Assembly (NCBI GenBank): GCA_029204225.1
Contig: CM055107.1
Location: 13,716,878-13,780,877, forward strand
Direction: 5' to 3'
Length of the DNA: 64,000 nucleotides
Origin: Diphasiastrum complanatum
Taxonomy: Eukaryota > Streptophyta > Lycopodiopsida > Lycopodiales > Lycopodiaceae
Shown here: positions 1 to 11,109 of the stretch, in pieces
How the letters are laid out: the number at the start of each line of letters is the position of its first letter
How positions within the stretch are numbered: position 1 is the first letter of the stretch
The notes under the pieces: model-generated
Told to the model about the DNA's origin: nothing
The model's input: only the letters and a program-made list of their open reading frames with translations
Databases searched by the model: none
Position numbers and translations under genes: made by a program

Positions 1-42
1 ATATCCCCTCTGAAAATTTGAATATTGCATTTAGTACCAGAG

Positions 43-777
43 GCCATTCGCAAACCCTGTATCGGATCAACGCGTGCATAGAAAGTCAGCAGCTGCAGAT
101 AGTAGGTCGGGCGCATCAAACCGATATCAAACAAAAAAGTCGGAAACTAGGCAATATTGGATGGGCGCGCAGGAGTTCGGAACGGGAATATCACGATTGG
201 GTCGGGCACGCTGAACTAATATTGACAAATAACAACTTTTGAAAAACAGCTCAGATTGAGACGATTACAATGGCATTAGAAAGCCCTCGACGAGAGCTTT
301 TCAATGACACCCCAAGATGACCTAGTTCCGAGCTACGGTTAAAGAGATATTCTCAGTCAAAGTTTTGGGTGGTCAACAATCAACGGTCAACCAAATATCG
401 GATCGGTGCGCGGTTGACCAGTTATATTGGATCAGCGCGTCTATCTGATATTAGGTTGACCATTGATTATTGACTGCCCAAAATTTTGACTGAGAATATC
501 ACTTTAACCATAGTTCGGGTGCCGTTGAAAAGCTCTTGTCGAGGGCTTTCTAATGGCGTTGTAATCGTCTCAATCCGAGCTGTCTTTAAAAAGTTGTCAT
601 TTTTCAATATTCGCTTAGAGCGCCGACCCAATCATAATATTCTTGTTCCGAACTCCTTAGCGCCCATCTGATATCGCCTAGTTTTTGACTTTTCTGTTTG
701 ATATCGGTTCGGCTCGTCCGACCTACATTCTGCAGCTGCTGACTTTCTACGCGCGTGCCGATTTGTCCGCGAATGGC
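43..777. repeat. Long inverted repeat (foldback-type element)
   Basis: Two arms of about 350 bp (roughly 43-395 and 425-777) are reverse complements of each other with scattered mismatches and small indels; the outermost bases (GCCATTCGC at 43-51 and GCGAATGGC at 769-777) are symmetric about position 410. The centre is a short spacer near 400-420. No transposase is present and the small open frames in the arms are not convincing. It could be a foldback transposon or MITE-like element, or a hairpin small-RNA locus. The arms are diverged, so it is not recent. Confidence 0.8.
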
Positions 778-1059
778 TCACACGAAGCAAACAACACAAA
801 GGTGTCCCAATGCAAGGAGGCCACCACAGAAATCCACCACCACCTCATCCTCCACCCCTGCCTCCTAGGCCAAGGGGCACGCCACATGACCCGCCATGAC
901 TAAAGGATATTTGAATGATCTGTGCACGTGCTGAACCGATATTCAGGCGTGAAATTCAAACATAAAGTTTTTTTTATTGTCATGTTTGTGCTTATGTAGA
1001 GCGGAGCTTCAGAAATGATTGCCCTCGTATGTTTCCGTGAACATATCGTATCCCTAGGT
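778..1059. other. Unassigned spacer, possible proline-rich coding scrap
   Basis: Between the inverted repeat and the first R1 copy. Around 810-900 one plus-strand frame is rich in proline and histidine codons, but it is too short and interrupted to assign. Nothing else is recognisable. Confidence 0.3.
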
Positions 1060-1062
1060 ACA

Positions 1063-2835
1063 GAATTCGGTGGCCATTATTCTTTACTGATAGACCATTC
1101 ATTACTTTCAGGCGCAGGTACCATGCTGTAATATTATTATTGGTGGACGTTTACAGCCCCGGATTATATGACAAATGTATGGCTGTTATTACAAGCACGA
1201 TCACAACTGCCAACACATCTCCACTATCACCATTACTCAAACATCACACCCTCCATCTGCTCAATCCGTCCATCATGAACAATACACCACATTGTATCAA
1301 AACATACAACAAAATCCCCCACCATCCTACGCACCTACCTCTTAGCAGTATCCTCCTATTGGGGAGTGGCAGTACCTTCCGAAAAATGTGCGACGGGCCA
1401 TCAACGCTCAAAGTGATGCCATGCATTACCTCTACTCTTCAATCAATGAGTATCAGAATTGGTGCAACTTTTCAGAAGAGAAAAATGTGTAGCTGACAAA
1501 CAAGGTACAAGAATGGCAGATTTATTCCACATAATTAGAACAAGAGGTCGCTCAATTAAAAAATAGAAAAAGAAAACTCATGGCTGACCTCAAAGAGCCG
1601 CACCGAAATAACAAGGATGTTCAAGCTCGCTTACAACGTAGGGATGATTTCATCAAGACTCTAAAAACACAATTAAAAGGTGAACGACGAAGCCATAGGA
1701 ACTTATAGGCTGCTATGATGGGCAATATTCAACGGATTGATTTCAACCAGTTCCAAGCACCACCAATCCCGGAGAGCACCATAATACCTCTCGCTTCCTA
1801 TCAGAAGTTAACTCAGGTACTGATGGCGAACCAGACGCAAGCACAATAATTTCAGCAGGCCACTCTAGCAAATCAAACTGTGCTCAACACACAGATTGAA
1901 GAGCTAGAAGGAGAGCTAAAAACATTATGCCAACAGCTACCAACATTACACACAAAGCATGAAGAAACACATGCCAAACACCATAGACAACGGGATGCGG
2001 GAACTGATGATCCTAGACCTTCGCGCTACACAGTACAACAACGGGATAATCCAGGGTATCACTTGGCAATGGTGGAACCTCAATGAACATAAGGGGGTAC
2101 TACCACGAACCACAAATGAGGCATCTCAGTTGCAGAGCCTAACCCCACTGCCACTCAACCTGACACCACCTATCAAGCCTCATTACCCTCACTCAATGAC
2201 ACACCCCTCTCTCCACCACATGAACAACCACCTTACCACCTCGACACTCAACCTTATTCACCATCCACTGCTTATCTACTCCGCAAATACCCAACCCTCC
2301 TCCGTGAAACTTTCACAACCATACCTAACCCTCCACCATCCACACTTACCACAACTACAGAGGTACGACATGCCGATGAATCCTAACCGACAGATGTTAA
2401 TATCCGGGGAGTTTAACAAAGCATATCCAAACTGGGAGGACCGAGCCAGGTACATTCTTTCCGATTTCACGATATGTAAATCTCACAAGCAAAAAGTGTT
2501 AGCATTGGAGCCGTAACCTCAGTGGCGATGTGCTATGATATTGGAAAATGCACTTGCTTTCGAGAGATATATCACGACACCAACTTACATGCGGGTCAAT
2601 CCAACATATTATCCCATAAGGCGCAAAGAAGTATTTGCACCAGAAAGGGTTCCTAATAAAATATATTGGCCAATTCTACCTAAAGAAGCTGAGACCGATG
2701 ACCAGCGGCCGATTTTGTAGCCAATTGCAACTATTTCTACCGGAGACATCATACAAATCCGGACCGCCATGTTAGGTACTTTGCAGATCATTGCGGCCTA
2801 ATATCATTCCTTTATACCTTAAATTGTTTCTGGAA
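1063..2835 (+). pseudogene. R1 plus-strand coding remnant, coiled-coil and proline-rich, copy 1
   Basis: The reading frame shows a W/Y-rich start (YYYWWTF), a Q/P-rich stretch, two coiled-coil-like segments (around 1510-1710 and 1840-1960, with heptad L/E/Q patterns), a proline-rich linker near 2140-2350 and a more globular end (2380-2800, containing TPTYMRVNPTYYP). I do not recognise the family; a retroelement Gag-like protein would fit the composition. The frame is broken by stops shared with the other two copies near 1132, 1492, 1531, 1708, 2513, 2718 and 2799, and by frame changes near 1230 and 2085. The stops are TAA or TAG where glutamine would fit. Two extra stops (near 1348 and 1847) occur only in this copy. 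Confidence 0.5.
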
Positions 2836-3113
2836 TAGAGGTCTGCTGCCAATAGTTTTGGATCTAAATAAGTCCCTAAACATAGCCATGGATCACATCA
2901 ATGTGGCAAGGCTTTACTATCGGGCGGAACAACTATATACTGCAACTTTTCAAATGGTTTTATAGAAGAATCCAAATCCGTCATAATACAAAATCGACAG
3001 ATTATAAGAAATTTCAAAAAGCATGCAAATTTATACAAGCTAATAGGCAATAGACACACAATAAAATTTTGTGTATTAAATGAAAATTTTTACAAAGTAC
3101 AATTCAGCAGTAT

Positions 3114-4420
3114 CTACTCTACTTCCGATACTTTCTCTAATGAAAGTTGCAACTTAGAATCATGCAACAATTTTCTTCTTTCGTATGGATCCAACAGCTC
3201 ATAGTTTTCATGCTTACTCAGATCAATGTACACAGCATAAAATACAAAATGAGATGATCTGAGCATGGAATTCACTGGCCCATATCCTAAAATTTTAAGT
3301 GCAATAGTTTTCTTTACAAAAATTATTTTATGCACCTTATTAAAATTATGTCCTCCAAGAAAATGAGACACTGCCTTGATTGCCATAATCATTGTCTCAC
3401 CATGTTGATGAAACTTTGAATGGGCAACACTTATCTCATTAGTCTTGAAGAACTTCAGATAATGCCCCAGTGCATGATCTCTTGAAAATTCTCCTGCAGA
3501 AGATCTCTGTCCTCCTCAAGGAATTGCAAAATCATCAGAAAAAATCGTTTTCTGAAATGAAAAAATACAAAGAAAGCTCCAGTATATAATCTAACATAAC
3601 GAATCTACTAGTCCATAATAAGATACAAAACTAACGCATTCAACATTGTCTTCCTTGATTGATGTCTCTCCATCAATATTATGTCCACCTTTCGATGTCA
3701 ATATAGTTGGTGAATAGATAGTTGGTTTGGAAAAACTAAGATGACTTTGATATCTGAAAAACTCCTCTTTAGAGGGTGGATCATCTTTTTTATTGCGCAT
3801 TTTCTCCACAATCATTTTTTAAGCAATCTTTCCCTGAGTAAAGCTCATCATTATGTACATCGTCAACACCAAGGAGAAGATCATCGACATCAAAATCAAT
3901 TATATCTGAAAATTCATCAAGCTCTTTGCTCAAAATGCAAAGAGTCTCAGCTTCAGTAAAATCAAAAAGATTCGATCAAAAAAAAATTATTATCTATATT
4001 ATAAGTAGGCAATGTGATAAGATATTTATCAGAAGGGGAAAGGGTGTTGGGAGTTCTAGGGCCAATAAACGATGCCCTGTTTCGTGCAGGATCAAAATTT
4101 GTACAGTCATATAAACTAACGCTCGTATCAATGAAAAAAAATTCTATATCTATAATCTTCCACTTTTCAGACTTTGTACCGCTGAAAGAAGCAATTTCAT
4201 AAGTGGAAGGGCCAGCTTCCGAATCGCCAGAAATATCTAACAAAAGAAAAATAAATAAATGCAGACTGAAAATTAACAAATCTACATTTTTTATTATGAA
4301 TTGGGCACTATTTATAGACTTGAAATCATTATGTAACTTGGTGAACATTCTGTCGAGCTTAGCTTTATAGCTATGCTTGTCGAGTGCCACCAGGTCCTGA
4401 TAATGAATCATGTCCTTATT
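3114..4420 (-). pseudogene. R1 minus-strand spliced gene of unknown function, copy 1
   Basis: On the minus strand, pieces at about 4411-3962, 3815-3640 and 3510-3114 correspond to three exons. The last exon encodes a basic globular segment containing LGHYLKFFK, AIKAVSHFLGG and KILGYGPVNSML and ends at a stop at 3114. The middle exon is acidic (DELYSGKDCLK, DDPPSKEEFFR). In this copy the first two parts read as one continuous frame, with a possible 49-nt intron (GTAGAT to TTGTTAG). The donor before the last exon is GTTAGT instead of the GTAAGT of the other copies. A 1-nt insertion near 3815 and a short deletion near 3975 break the frame. No family recognised. Confidence 0.5.
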
Positions 4421-4552
4421 CTGAAATCTGAATAAGGGAGTACTAAGTAGAGACTTAAATCTGAGATAAATCTTAGAAAATATACACCAGGACCTTCAAT
4501 ACTAGAAAGAAGAATAAAAAGAAAAGCAGAAAAAAGAGATTTGAAATACTAA

Positions 4553-6045
4553 ATGTGACTCGAAACACTCTCTACGTCAGACATTATCAAAGTGAAGAAT
4601 TTTTTTCTCAAGTGTAAGTTGGAAGTTATATATTACATGTGTCTTGCTTAAGAAAATATATTTACAAGCATTAAATGCTATCTACTGTATTTATCACAAC
4701 CTCTTTGTATCTGTGACTATATGTACAAAGCATATAACCGTCACTGGGATATTTTCCATGTCAGTTAACTCCAGACGATTTTAGGTCTGCTAAAGTCTAA
4801 AATCACGAAGTGCGAAAAAAGGAAGGTGCCCAAAAATGTTTGAGTGCCAAAAATGTACAAGGCACAAAAATGGCAAAGGTCCAAAATGTGCGAAGGTGCG
4901 AAAAATGCGAAGGTGCAAAAAATGCAAATGTCCGACAAAAACGTAGTCGGCCTTCGACTATTTTCAGGATGCTCATTACTTGGATGATTTTAAGGTTGAG
5001 CATGAAAATCTAACACACTTTTGGTTGATATTAATAAGCTTTTTCACGTAATTATGTCAATAATAAAGTTATTTTCCTGAGAAATAGAGTAATTACGTCA
5101 ATATGAAAACCCTGATCCATGGTAGCATTCCCAGATTCACACATGTGCATCACAACCATTCTATGGTAAAATGTTTTTAGCAACAATTTTTTTCAACTAC
5201 TTCATCTTCTTGATTAATCCGGATCATCAAAACCCATTCAATTCCATGTGACGTGCAAAGTTGTAGTAATGAAGTACAAGGAACGATGCACATGGCCAAC
5301 TGAGATGTTGCTCCACACTCCAAATAATGCTAAAAGTAGAGGAATACAACAACCTGGCCCATAGGAGTCAAAATTAGACTTTGATGGATTTACTGGGAAC
5401 TGTAAGGGAGCTCAAAATGTGACTGATCTCAATTTCTATGGTAACTCTTGTGTTGAACGATTGTTAGAGTTTTTGTTTTGAAGTGGTGATTGTAACTTTA
5501 AGGTTGAATCTAATCCTTTGAGTCGTCACAAATCATTGCATGATCTCCTTTTCTATGGTAACTCTTATGGCTTTTCGTCCTTGCCTTGCAAAGGCAATTC
5601 TATGTGTTGAGGTCCGTTTTACAGTCTCAAGTGTGTACTTGCTGCTTCATGTGCCTTTTTTGCAGTATGCAATAAGTTGACGATTAATTTTCTTTGTTAG
5701 AATCTACAAGTAAAGTCTCATTCTTTCATACATGCATCCAAGTAGCTAAGATTGTTTTTTGCATGATAACTTAGTTTTTTTGATGAAACGTTTGCCGATT
5801 CGGGATGACACCGCATGTGGTTTCTTATCTTCTTTTCAATCATTTTATATTTTATGCAAGTGTCTAAAGAATAGACATGTTAAAAAAAAAATTTACTAGC
5901 TTCTCTTGTTACTTGCAAGCTCAATTATGTTTCACCATCTTCTCTCATCTACTGCTGCTACTACTCGTTATTCTCAGTATCTTTTTCTTTTTTTGCACAT
6001 GTGTTTGACCTTTTAGCAGGGTTGGATGAGGAGTTGCTGGATTGA
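4553..6045. repeat. Block B1, copy 1 (mosaic of retroelement scraps)
   Basis: This block recurs at 30918-32690 and from 63172 to the window end, and its middle part recurs at 12741-13230 and 47235-47547. The left edge is a minus-strand copia gag scrap (compare 63172-63230). Near 5460-5620 the minus strand matches the gypsy protease sequence seen at 12540-12760. The rest has no recognisable coding. The sharp edges suggest recombination between elements rather than one intact transposon. Confidence 0.65.
4803..4945 (+). repeat. Short degenerate tandem repeat (AAAAATGYGAAGGTGC-like)
   Basis: About ten imperfect units of 10-16 bp built around AAAAATG and AAGGTGC or AAGGTCC follow one another. 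The same array is present at 31165-31310 and 63425-63560 with small differences. Open frames across it on both strands are consequences of the repeat. Confidence 0.75.
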
Positions 6046-6574
6046 GTTGTGAATACGAAAACGTGAACACTCTGATCGTGATGTGATGCATACTAATCGT
6101 AAAACTGTGAATACCGATCCTGAAACTGTGACTACTATCGTGAAACTATGAATATTGATCGTGAAACTGTGAATATTGATCATGAAGCTATGAATATTGA
6201 TCGTGAAACTTTGAATAACGATTGTGAAACGCAGAATACTTTGATTGTGAAATATGTTTAATAGTGCAATTGTGAATAAAAAATGTCAACTTTTCTAAAT
6301 ACTTTCCCATTGGGAAAGTATTTAGAAAAGTTGACATTTTTTATTCACAATTGCACTATTAAACATATTTCACAATCAAAGTATTCTGCGTTTCACAATC
6401 GTTATTCAAAGTTTCACGATCAATATTCATAGCTTCATGATCAATATTCACAGTTTCACGATCAATATTCATAGTTTCACGATAGTAGTCACAGTTTCAG
6501 GATCGGTATTCACAGTTTTACGATTAGTATGCATCACATCACGATCAGAGTGTTCACGTTTTAGTATTCACAAC
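6046..6574. repeat. Near-perfect palindrome with 263-bp arms
   Basis: Positions 6046-6308 and 6312-6574 are reverse complements, symmetric about 6310 with no indels and apparently one mismatch (near 6056). The spacer is three bases. Each arm contains a tandem of roughly 20-bp units of the type GATCGTGAAACTRTGAATAT. The homologous place in block B1 copy 2 (about 32403-32680) has one arm only, so the second arm was added in this copy by a recent inverted duplication, or arose as a hairpin or assembly artefact. Confidence 0.9.
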
Positions 6575-7960
6575 TTTTTTGATACAACTTCCACAAAGAA
6601 TAATGCCATCAACATAAATTAGAAGCATGACAATATTACTATCAACAAACTTTAGATACATGGAAGGATCATAGTCACTATCCTAAAATATTTGTGTATT
6701 TGTTTTAATTAATCACAATTTTGTCTGACTATGCAGAAATCCACAATCAAGCAGTATCCCACCAAGGAGGAGTACAAGTATGCATATGCTAACAATATGC
6801 AATCATTACTCGAATTGTTGGAGAGACAAGGAGTGAGAATCAATTGGGATGTTGCTTTTGAGGTATGGCTTCAAAATAGATTTTAACTTCACTACATTCA
6901 TAAAAAAAACTTATTCATCCTCACCACATTTCTCAAAAAACTTATTCATCTTCGTTGCATGCAGGTATCACAGTCCCATGTATCGCAGTCACATGAGTCC
7001 AATAGATTTCTGTACTTGGATCATATACGTTATCCCTCGGAAAAAACTCTTTTTTAATGAGACAAAAATACTCTAGGGATTCCTCGAGGCCCGATCCAAA
7101 TTTTGAGGGTTTATTGTCAAGGGATACATCGTTGGATATACTAGCGTAAAAGGACTTATTTATTTTTATTTTTGCTTCAAAAAGCCTTGATGCTAGGGCC
7201 CGAAATGTTCCAAAATGTTGTAGTGGACCAACTAATTGATTTAGGAAATGAATGTTGTGGATACATCTTCATTTGAGATATGTATAGTGCTTAATCGAGA
7301 GGACAATGCAGAAAATAATTGCCTCATGTCACTTTGTATGTAGACAATCATTGAGATATGAAAGAAAGCTCCATAAAATAAAAAAAATTCAATATTATTT
7401 TCTTGGGTATCCATTCTTTTACTATGTTGATCATTAGTTTTGAAGTAGTTGCTAAACAAACCAAGTTTATCACGAAGGATTGTGAGATGGATACTTCTAT
7501 TGCAAGAAATTACTCTCTTTAGAAGCTAATTTGGTGGATGCATTTCCCAATGAATATAATATCGGTGAATGCATTTCCCGATGAAGGCAATATTTATAAA
7601 TTTTGAAGGTTTCGTTATTATGACACCATTGAATAACTACTATGTGCATTATTGAGATCATGAAAATTTGACGATGGAAGAAAAAAAAAGTATTTCAATA
7701 TAAGGTTCATTCACGGTGTTCTTTGTAAGATGGGTGTCTTACCATAGATTTCTATATTATTACCATGATAGAAGGTTTCAATGTTGAGGGTTTAGTCCTG
7801 CATGTTAATTCTTGGTTGGGAGTGCACCATAGCGTTTGGTGCAAGTTTTTAGTGTTGCCTCCCAAAAAGAAATCTGTGTGAGAGGAGACGCCTTCAGCAT
7901 AGGTAACGTATACATACCTATGCTGCTATAAATTTGACGTGTCTCCAAAATACAAAGGAA
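6575..7960. other. Upstream flank of germin gene A, no gene recognised
   Basis: 6680-6890 matches 32740-32955 before germin gene B. About 935 bp (near 6893-7827) are missing from the gene B copy. 7540-7860 is partly repeated at 13285-13550. No coding region, RNA gene or terminal repeat was found. Confidence 0.6.
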
Positions 7961-8127
7961 AGTGGGGGGCATCCGGCATTACACCATGATCCCTATCCAG
8001 TCTCCATGGAGACGTAAGGAAGCAGGCTTCAATGGGAGATTGAAATGCATGCATCTGACGCAGAATGTTAAAAGGAGGCAGTTTCAAGTTTCCAGCTCCG
8101 ATTTTGACAAGTCAGTCGGTGTAGTTA

Positions 8128-8386
8128 CCACGTGGTCCTCCACTATATTGTCTAAGATAAAAATCTGTAGGCGATGAGAATTGACTTTTTTTCCTTGTGG
8201 AAGAAGCTTTTGGACAATCACAATTGTGAATGTAATCGTTATAGTCGATAAATTACCGCGTCACTCCAGTCCTCCACAACTACCCTTGACAATATCCATG
8301 CTGCATCTAGTCGCAACAGTCAGCAAATTACCGTGTCAATCCACTCCTCAAACAAATCAGCTAGCTTCCTTCTTGCCTATAAGTAT
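8128..8386 (+). promoter_or_regulatory. Promoter of germin-like gene A
   Basis: A palindromic G-box CCACGTGG lies at 8128-8135, W-box-type TTGAC cores follow near 8183 and 8286, and a TATA-like CTATAAGTA lies at 8377-8385, about 110 bp before the start codon. A start of transcription around 8410 is inferred. The same elements occur in the same order before gene B. G-boxes and W-boxes are known stress and defence elements, which suits the family; use here is inference. Confidence 0.55.
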
Positions 8387-8497
8387 CGACCCTTTTGCCT
8401 CTACTTACTCATCTGCCTTTTTCCGCTCCGCAAAAGCCAATCTCGTCTGCTCCCTGTTGCTACTTTTTTCATCTGTTTCGAAAAATCTTCTTCTCAA

Positions 8498-9160
8498 ATG
8501 GCTGCATTTGTACATTTTCTAGGATTTTGCTTTCTCGGTCTTCTCGTTGCAGTTCCTTGGGGAGCCATTGCTGCCGACGAAGACCCACTTCAAGATGTCT
8601 GCGTCGCTGATCCCAATGCGCAAGTCAAAGTTAATGGGTTCGTATGTAAGGCAATGCCTAATGCTTCTGATTTTGTTTCCCCTCTCCTGAGGAAGGCCGG
8701 GAGCACCAACAATAAACTGGGCTCTAGTGTTACCGCTGCAGGAGCTGCCAACTTCCCAGGGCTTAACACTCAAGGACTCTCCTTTGCACGCATAGATTAT
8801 GCACCAGGTGGAGTTGTTCCTCCTCACAATCATCCACGGGCATCAGAAGTTTTATTCGTCGTGGCTGGAACTCTCCGTGTAGGCTTTGTCAGCAGCGACG
8901 GAAACTCCACCCTCTTCACAAACACTTTGTACCCGGGAGACCTCACCGTGTTCCCCAGGGGTCTCGTTCACTTCATAATCAACGTGGGAGACAGTCAAGC
9001 ATTCTCACTGTCAGGTTTGGACAGCCAGAATCCAGGAGCCAGTCTGCTCCCTACTGTCTTGTTTGCATCCAATCCAACGATTGGCGATGATGTGCTGGGG
9101 AAAGCGTTCAATCTTCCACAAAAGGAAATAGACATGATAAAAGCAGCCCTCAAGGGTTAA
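8498..9160 (+). CDS. Germin-like protein A (secreted cupin)
   Basis: A 220-residue, intron-less germin-like protein of normal family length. Residues 1-25 are a signal peptide with cleavage expected near AIA/ADED. Cys35 and Cys50 are the conserved disulfide pair. The germin box PPHNHPRASEV supplies metal ligands His110, His112 and Glu117; the second box FPRGLVHF supplies His158, so all four manganese ligands are present. Possible N-glycosylation sites are Asn55 and Asn136. Family members form apoplastic oligomers and may show superoxide dismutase or, rarely, oxalate oxidase activity; which applies here cannot be told. The ATG at 8498 is chosen because the signal peptide starts there and gene B has no longer frame; an upstream in-frame ATG at 8333 lies before the TATA-like box. 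It differs from gene B at residues 10 (F/L) and 69 (S/N). Confidence 0.95.
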   Translation: MAAFVHFLGFCFLGLLVAVPWGAIAADEDPLQDVCVADPNAQVKVNGFVCKAMPNASDFVSPLLRKAGSTNNKLGSSVTAAGAANFPGLNTQGLSFARIDYAPGGVVPPHNHPRASEVLFVVAGTLRVGFVSSDGNSTLFTNTLYPGDLTVFPRGLVHFIINVGDSQAFSLSGLDSQNPGASLLPTVLFASNPTIGDDVLGKAFNLPQKEIDMIKAALKG

Positions 9161-10017
9161 GAATCGAAGTGTTTATTACAAGTTTTTATGCTTTTTTGCA
9201 TTGGGTCTAGACCTAATCCATGATACTTTATTTAAATAAGAGGCACCTACAATGGATTTGTCTCAACATCAGCTCAGCTCATGTGCAAGCTTTGACTCTA
9301 TAACAGATTTGTCAAGAGCTCATTTACCATAATGTTCAAATCATAAAGTGAATTTCATAGCACCTCAATTTCATCTCTCTTATTATCTCCTAAATGCTTC
9401 TTGTACGTCTATACTTACATGCTATCTTTTTTTATCGACTAGGAAACTATACGAGGTGAATTTGTCCTCTCCGTATCACAACTCACGCCATAAGAATGAG
9501 TTTGTCCTTGGTAGCACAACTCACAACATAAACATTTGCAAGCAGGTCATTTAATTTGGAATAAATCATGTGCTAACTATTGATATTTTCGTGACTGAAA
9601 CGTTTGTGTAGCTAGCATGTCCTTTGAAATTTTCTATCAACTTAACGACAACTGCTAACTGCTACTCACCACGTATGCTTCCGAAATGTATTTAAGGAGT
9701 TCTTTAACTAATCCAAGAAATTTTACTATTTCCATAAGTGGTGAATAGTCAAGTACCATGATTTCTAGTCGCTTTGCTTTTGCCAATAGGAAGTGTTGAG
9801 TTTATCCAAAAGAAAAACGGGTAAAAACATGCCAAGTTCATGTATATATTGTAGAACATGTAGTCTCATCCTACAAATAAGCAATGTGGTGCTAAACTTT
9901 GAAGGTAGAATCTTCAGGTTGCTCACTATAATGTCATATGTTTGTTCTAAACTTCCAACTATTAAGAAACACTAAATGTTTGAATCTACATAAAATTTAT
10001 TTTAATATACACTATTT

Positions 10018-10020
<3 letters not shown>
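9161..10020. repeat. 3' flank of germin gene A, repeated
   Basis: Up to about 9415 this is nearly identical to the flank of gene B (34300-34560). From about 9465 on it is much closer to the copy at 43608-44211, which has no germin gene, than to the gene B flank. A poly(A)-like AATAAG lies near 9235. No gene seen. Confidence 0.7.

Positions 10021-10094
<74 letters not shown>
10021..10094. repeat. (TC)37 microsatellite
   Basis: Uninterrupted TC dinucleotides over 74 bp. The homologous tracts at 41205-41313 and 44212-44334 are longer. Confidence 0.98.
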
Positions 10095-10096
<2 letters not shown>

Positions 10097-10470
10097 GAAT
10101 TTATCTAAGCATGATGGCTTGCTCTTGTGAAAAAGTGTATTCATGACTTATAATATGCTATATGTCATGTGCCATACCTCTCAATCCAAGCCAAGTAGCT
10201 AGAATAAGGAGGCAACCACCACACCTATGTTGAAGAGAACCAAAGATGAGCAATAACCACAAGCTACCACAAAGCTCATATCAAAGGGAAGCTCAGAAGG
10301 AGATGGATTCCATAATGTAGAGTGAGGAGTACATGAATTCATGTGATGGGGCACATGAGACCTAGCAAGATCTTGATCCCAAGGCTCACATTCACAAAGG
10401 AGGGAGAGGAGATGGAGCTCCTAGTTCTCTCAATTGCAAATGAGCCAAAAGACTTCCAAAATTGATCTCC
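10095..10470. repeat. Flank after the microsatellite, repeated, no gene
   Basis: Matches 41314-41685 and 44335-44715. No convincing coding potential on either strand. Confidence 0.6.
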
Positions 10471-10488
10471 CAAAATGTGAATTAGATA

Positions 10489-10760
10489 TTATTTGATTAT
10501 CTTGCCATTTCGCAATACCTTGTCCTGATAGCCAACAATTTTGGCTGGTTCCAGAACCATATTACCTTCATGATCTAGAGGTAGTAGAATAGCAGTTGCA
10601 GTTGAATGTTCTCCCAAATTCTTCCTCAAAAGAGAGACATGAAACACTGGATGTATACGGGTTGTTGATGGTAGATCCAATTCATCATTTAACTCTTCGA
10701 TCTTCTTCACAATCTCGAAAGGTTCATAAAATCTTGGAGCCAGCTTTTTGCATAGTGTTT
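10489..10760 (-). pseudogene. Ty3/gypsy integrase C-terminal fragment (R3 copy 1)
   Basis: The minus strand encodes LAPRFYEPFEIV followed by RIHPVFHVSLLRKNLGEH, the typical C-terminal part of a plant Ty3/gypsy integrase after the catalytic core. The frame runs to a stop at 10489. Upstream it continues into unrelated sequence (10760-10923). The neighbouring fragments at 11647-11877 (integrase core), 12179-12540 (RT) and 12540-12760 (protease) are the rest of the same decayed element in the expected minus-strand order. Confidence 0.85.
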
Positions 10761-11109
10761 TCAGCTTAGTATATCCATTAGGGCCCTTTTGGGACTCAAA
10801 AAGGGCCTCTTCACTAATTATAATTTGTGTTAATGACAACATGTGTACCAATAAAAGAGTGACAATTGAGATGGAATGGTCCATATGACATGGCACATTC
10901 AATGGACTAGATGAAATCTCCAAAATCTAACTCACCTCTAACCACACCCTAACTACACCTCCCTAGCACATTATTAATGACAATGTCACACTCATAAGGA
11001 AGGCCCAGATTTAAATTTTGAATTTGTGAAGGGCTGAAATTTTTTTGCACTTCATAGGTCTTCTTTTGATCTTTATTTTGGTATAATATAACTTGCAAGT
11101 TTTTTTATT

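Larger units (their letters stand above)
1060..4551. mobile_element. R1 repeat, copy 1 (unclassified element with convergent genes)
   Basis: This block recurs at 23269-26850 and 51127-54745 with a few percent divergence by eye. It holds a plus-strand coding region (about 1063-2835) and a minus-strand gene (about 3114-4420) that converge on an AT-rich stretch near 3050-3110. This copy starts abruptly at an EcoRI-like GAATTC and is cut off near 4551, where it joins block B1, so it lacks the CACGTG-rich promoter found beside the other two copies. No terminal repeats or target duplication were found. The classification is open; it may be part of a large LTR element. Confidence 0.6.

Noticed and set aside
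1128-1146. TAATATTATTATTGG resembling a geminivirus replication-origin nonamer
   Set aside because: The nonamer is not exact (TAATATTAC), no stem flanks it, and no Rep-like protein is encoded.
1063-2835. Reassigned stop codons (UAA/UAG read as glutamine)
   Set aside because: Copy-private stops arise from CAA/CAG in sister copies, neighbouring elements also contain TGA breaks, and germin genes use TAA as a normal stop; C-to-T decay is simpler.
8333-8497. Longer germin start upstream of 8498
   Set aside because: The upstream ATG precedes the TATA-like box and gene B has no in-frame extension; the signal peptide begins at 8498.
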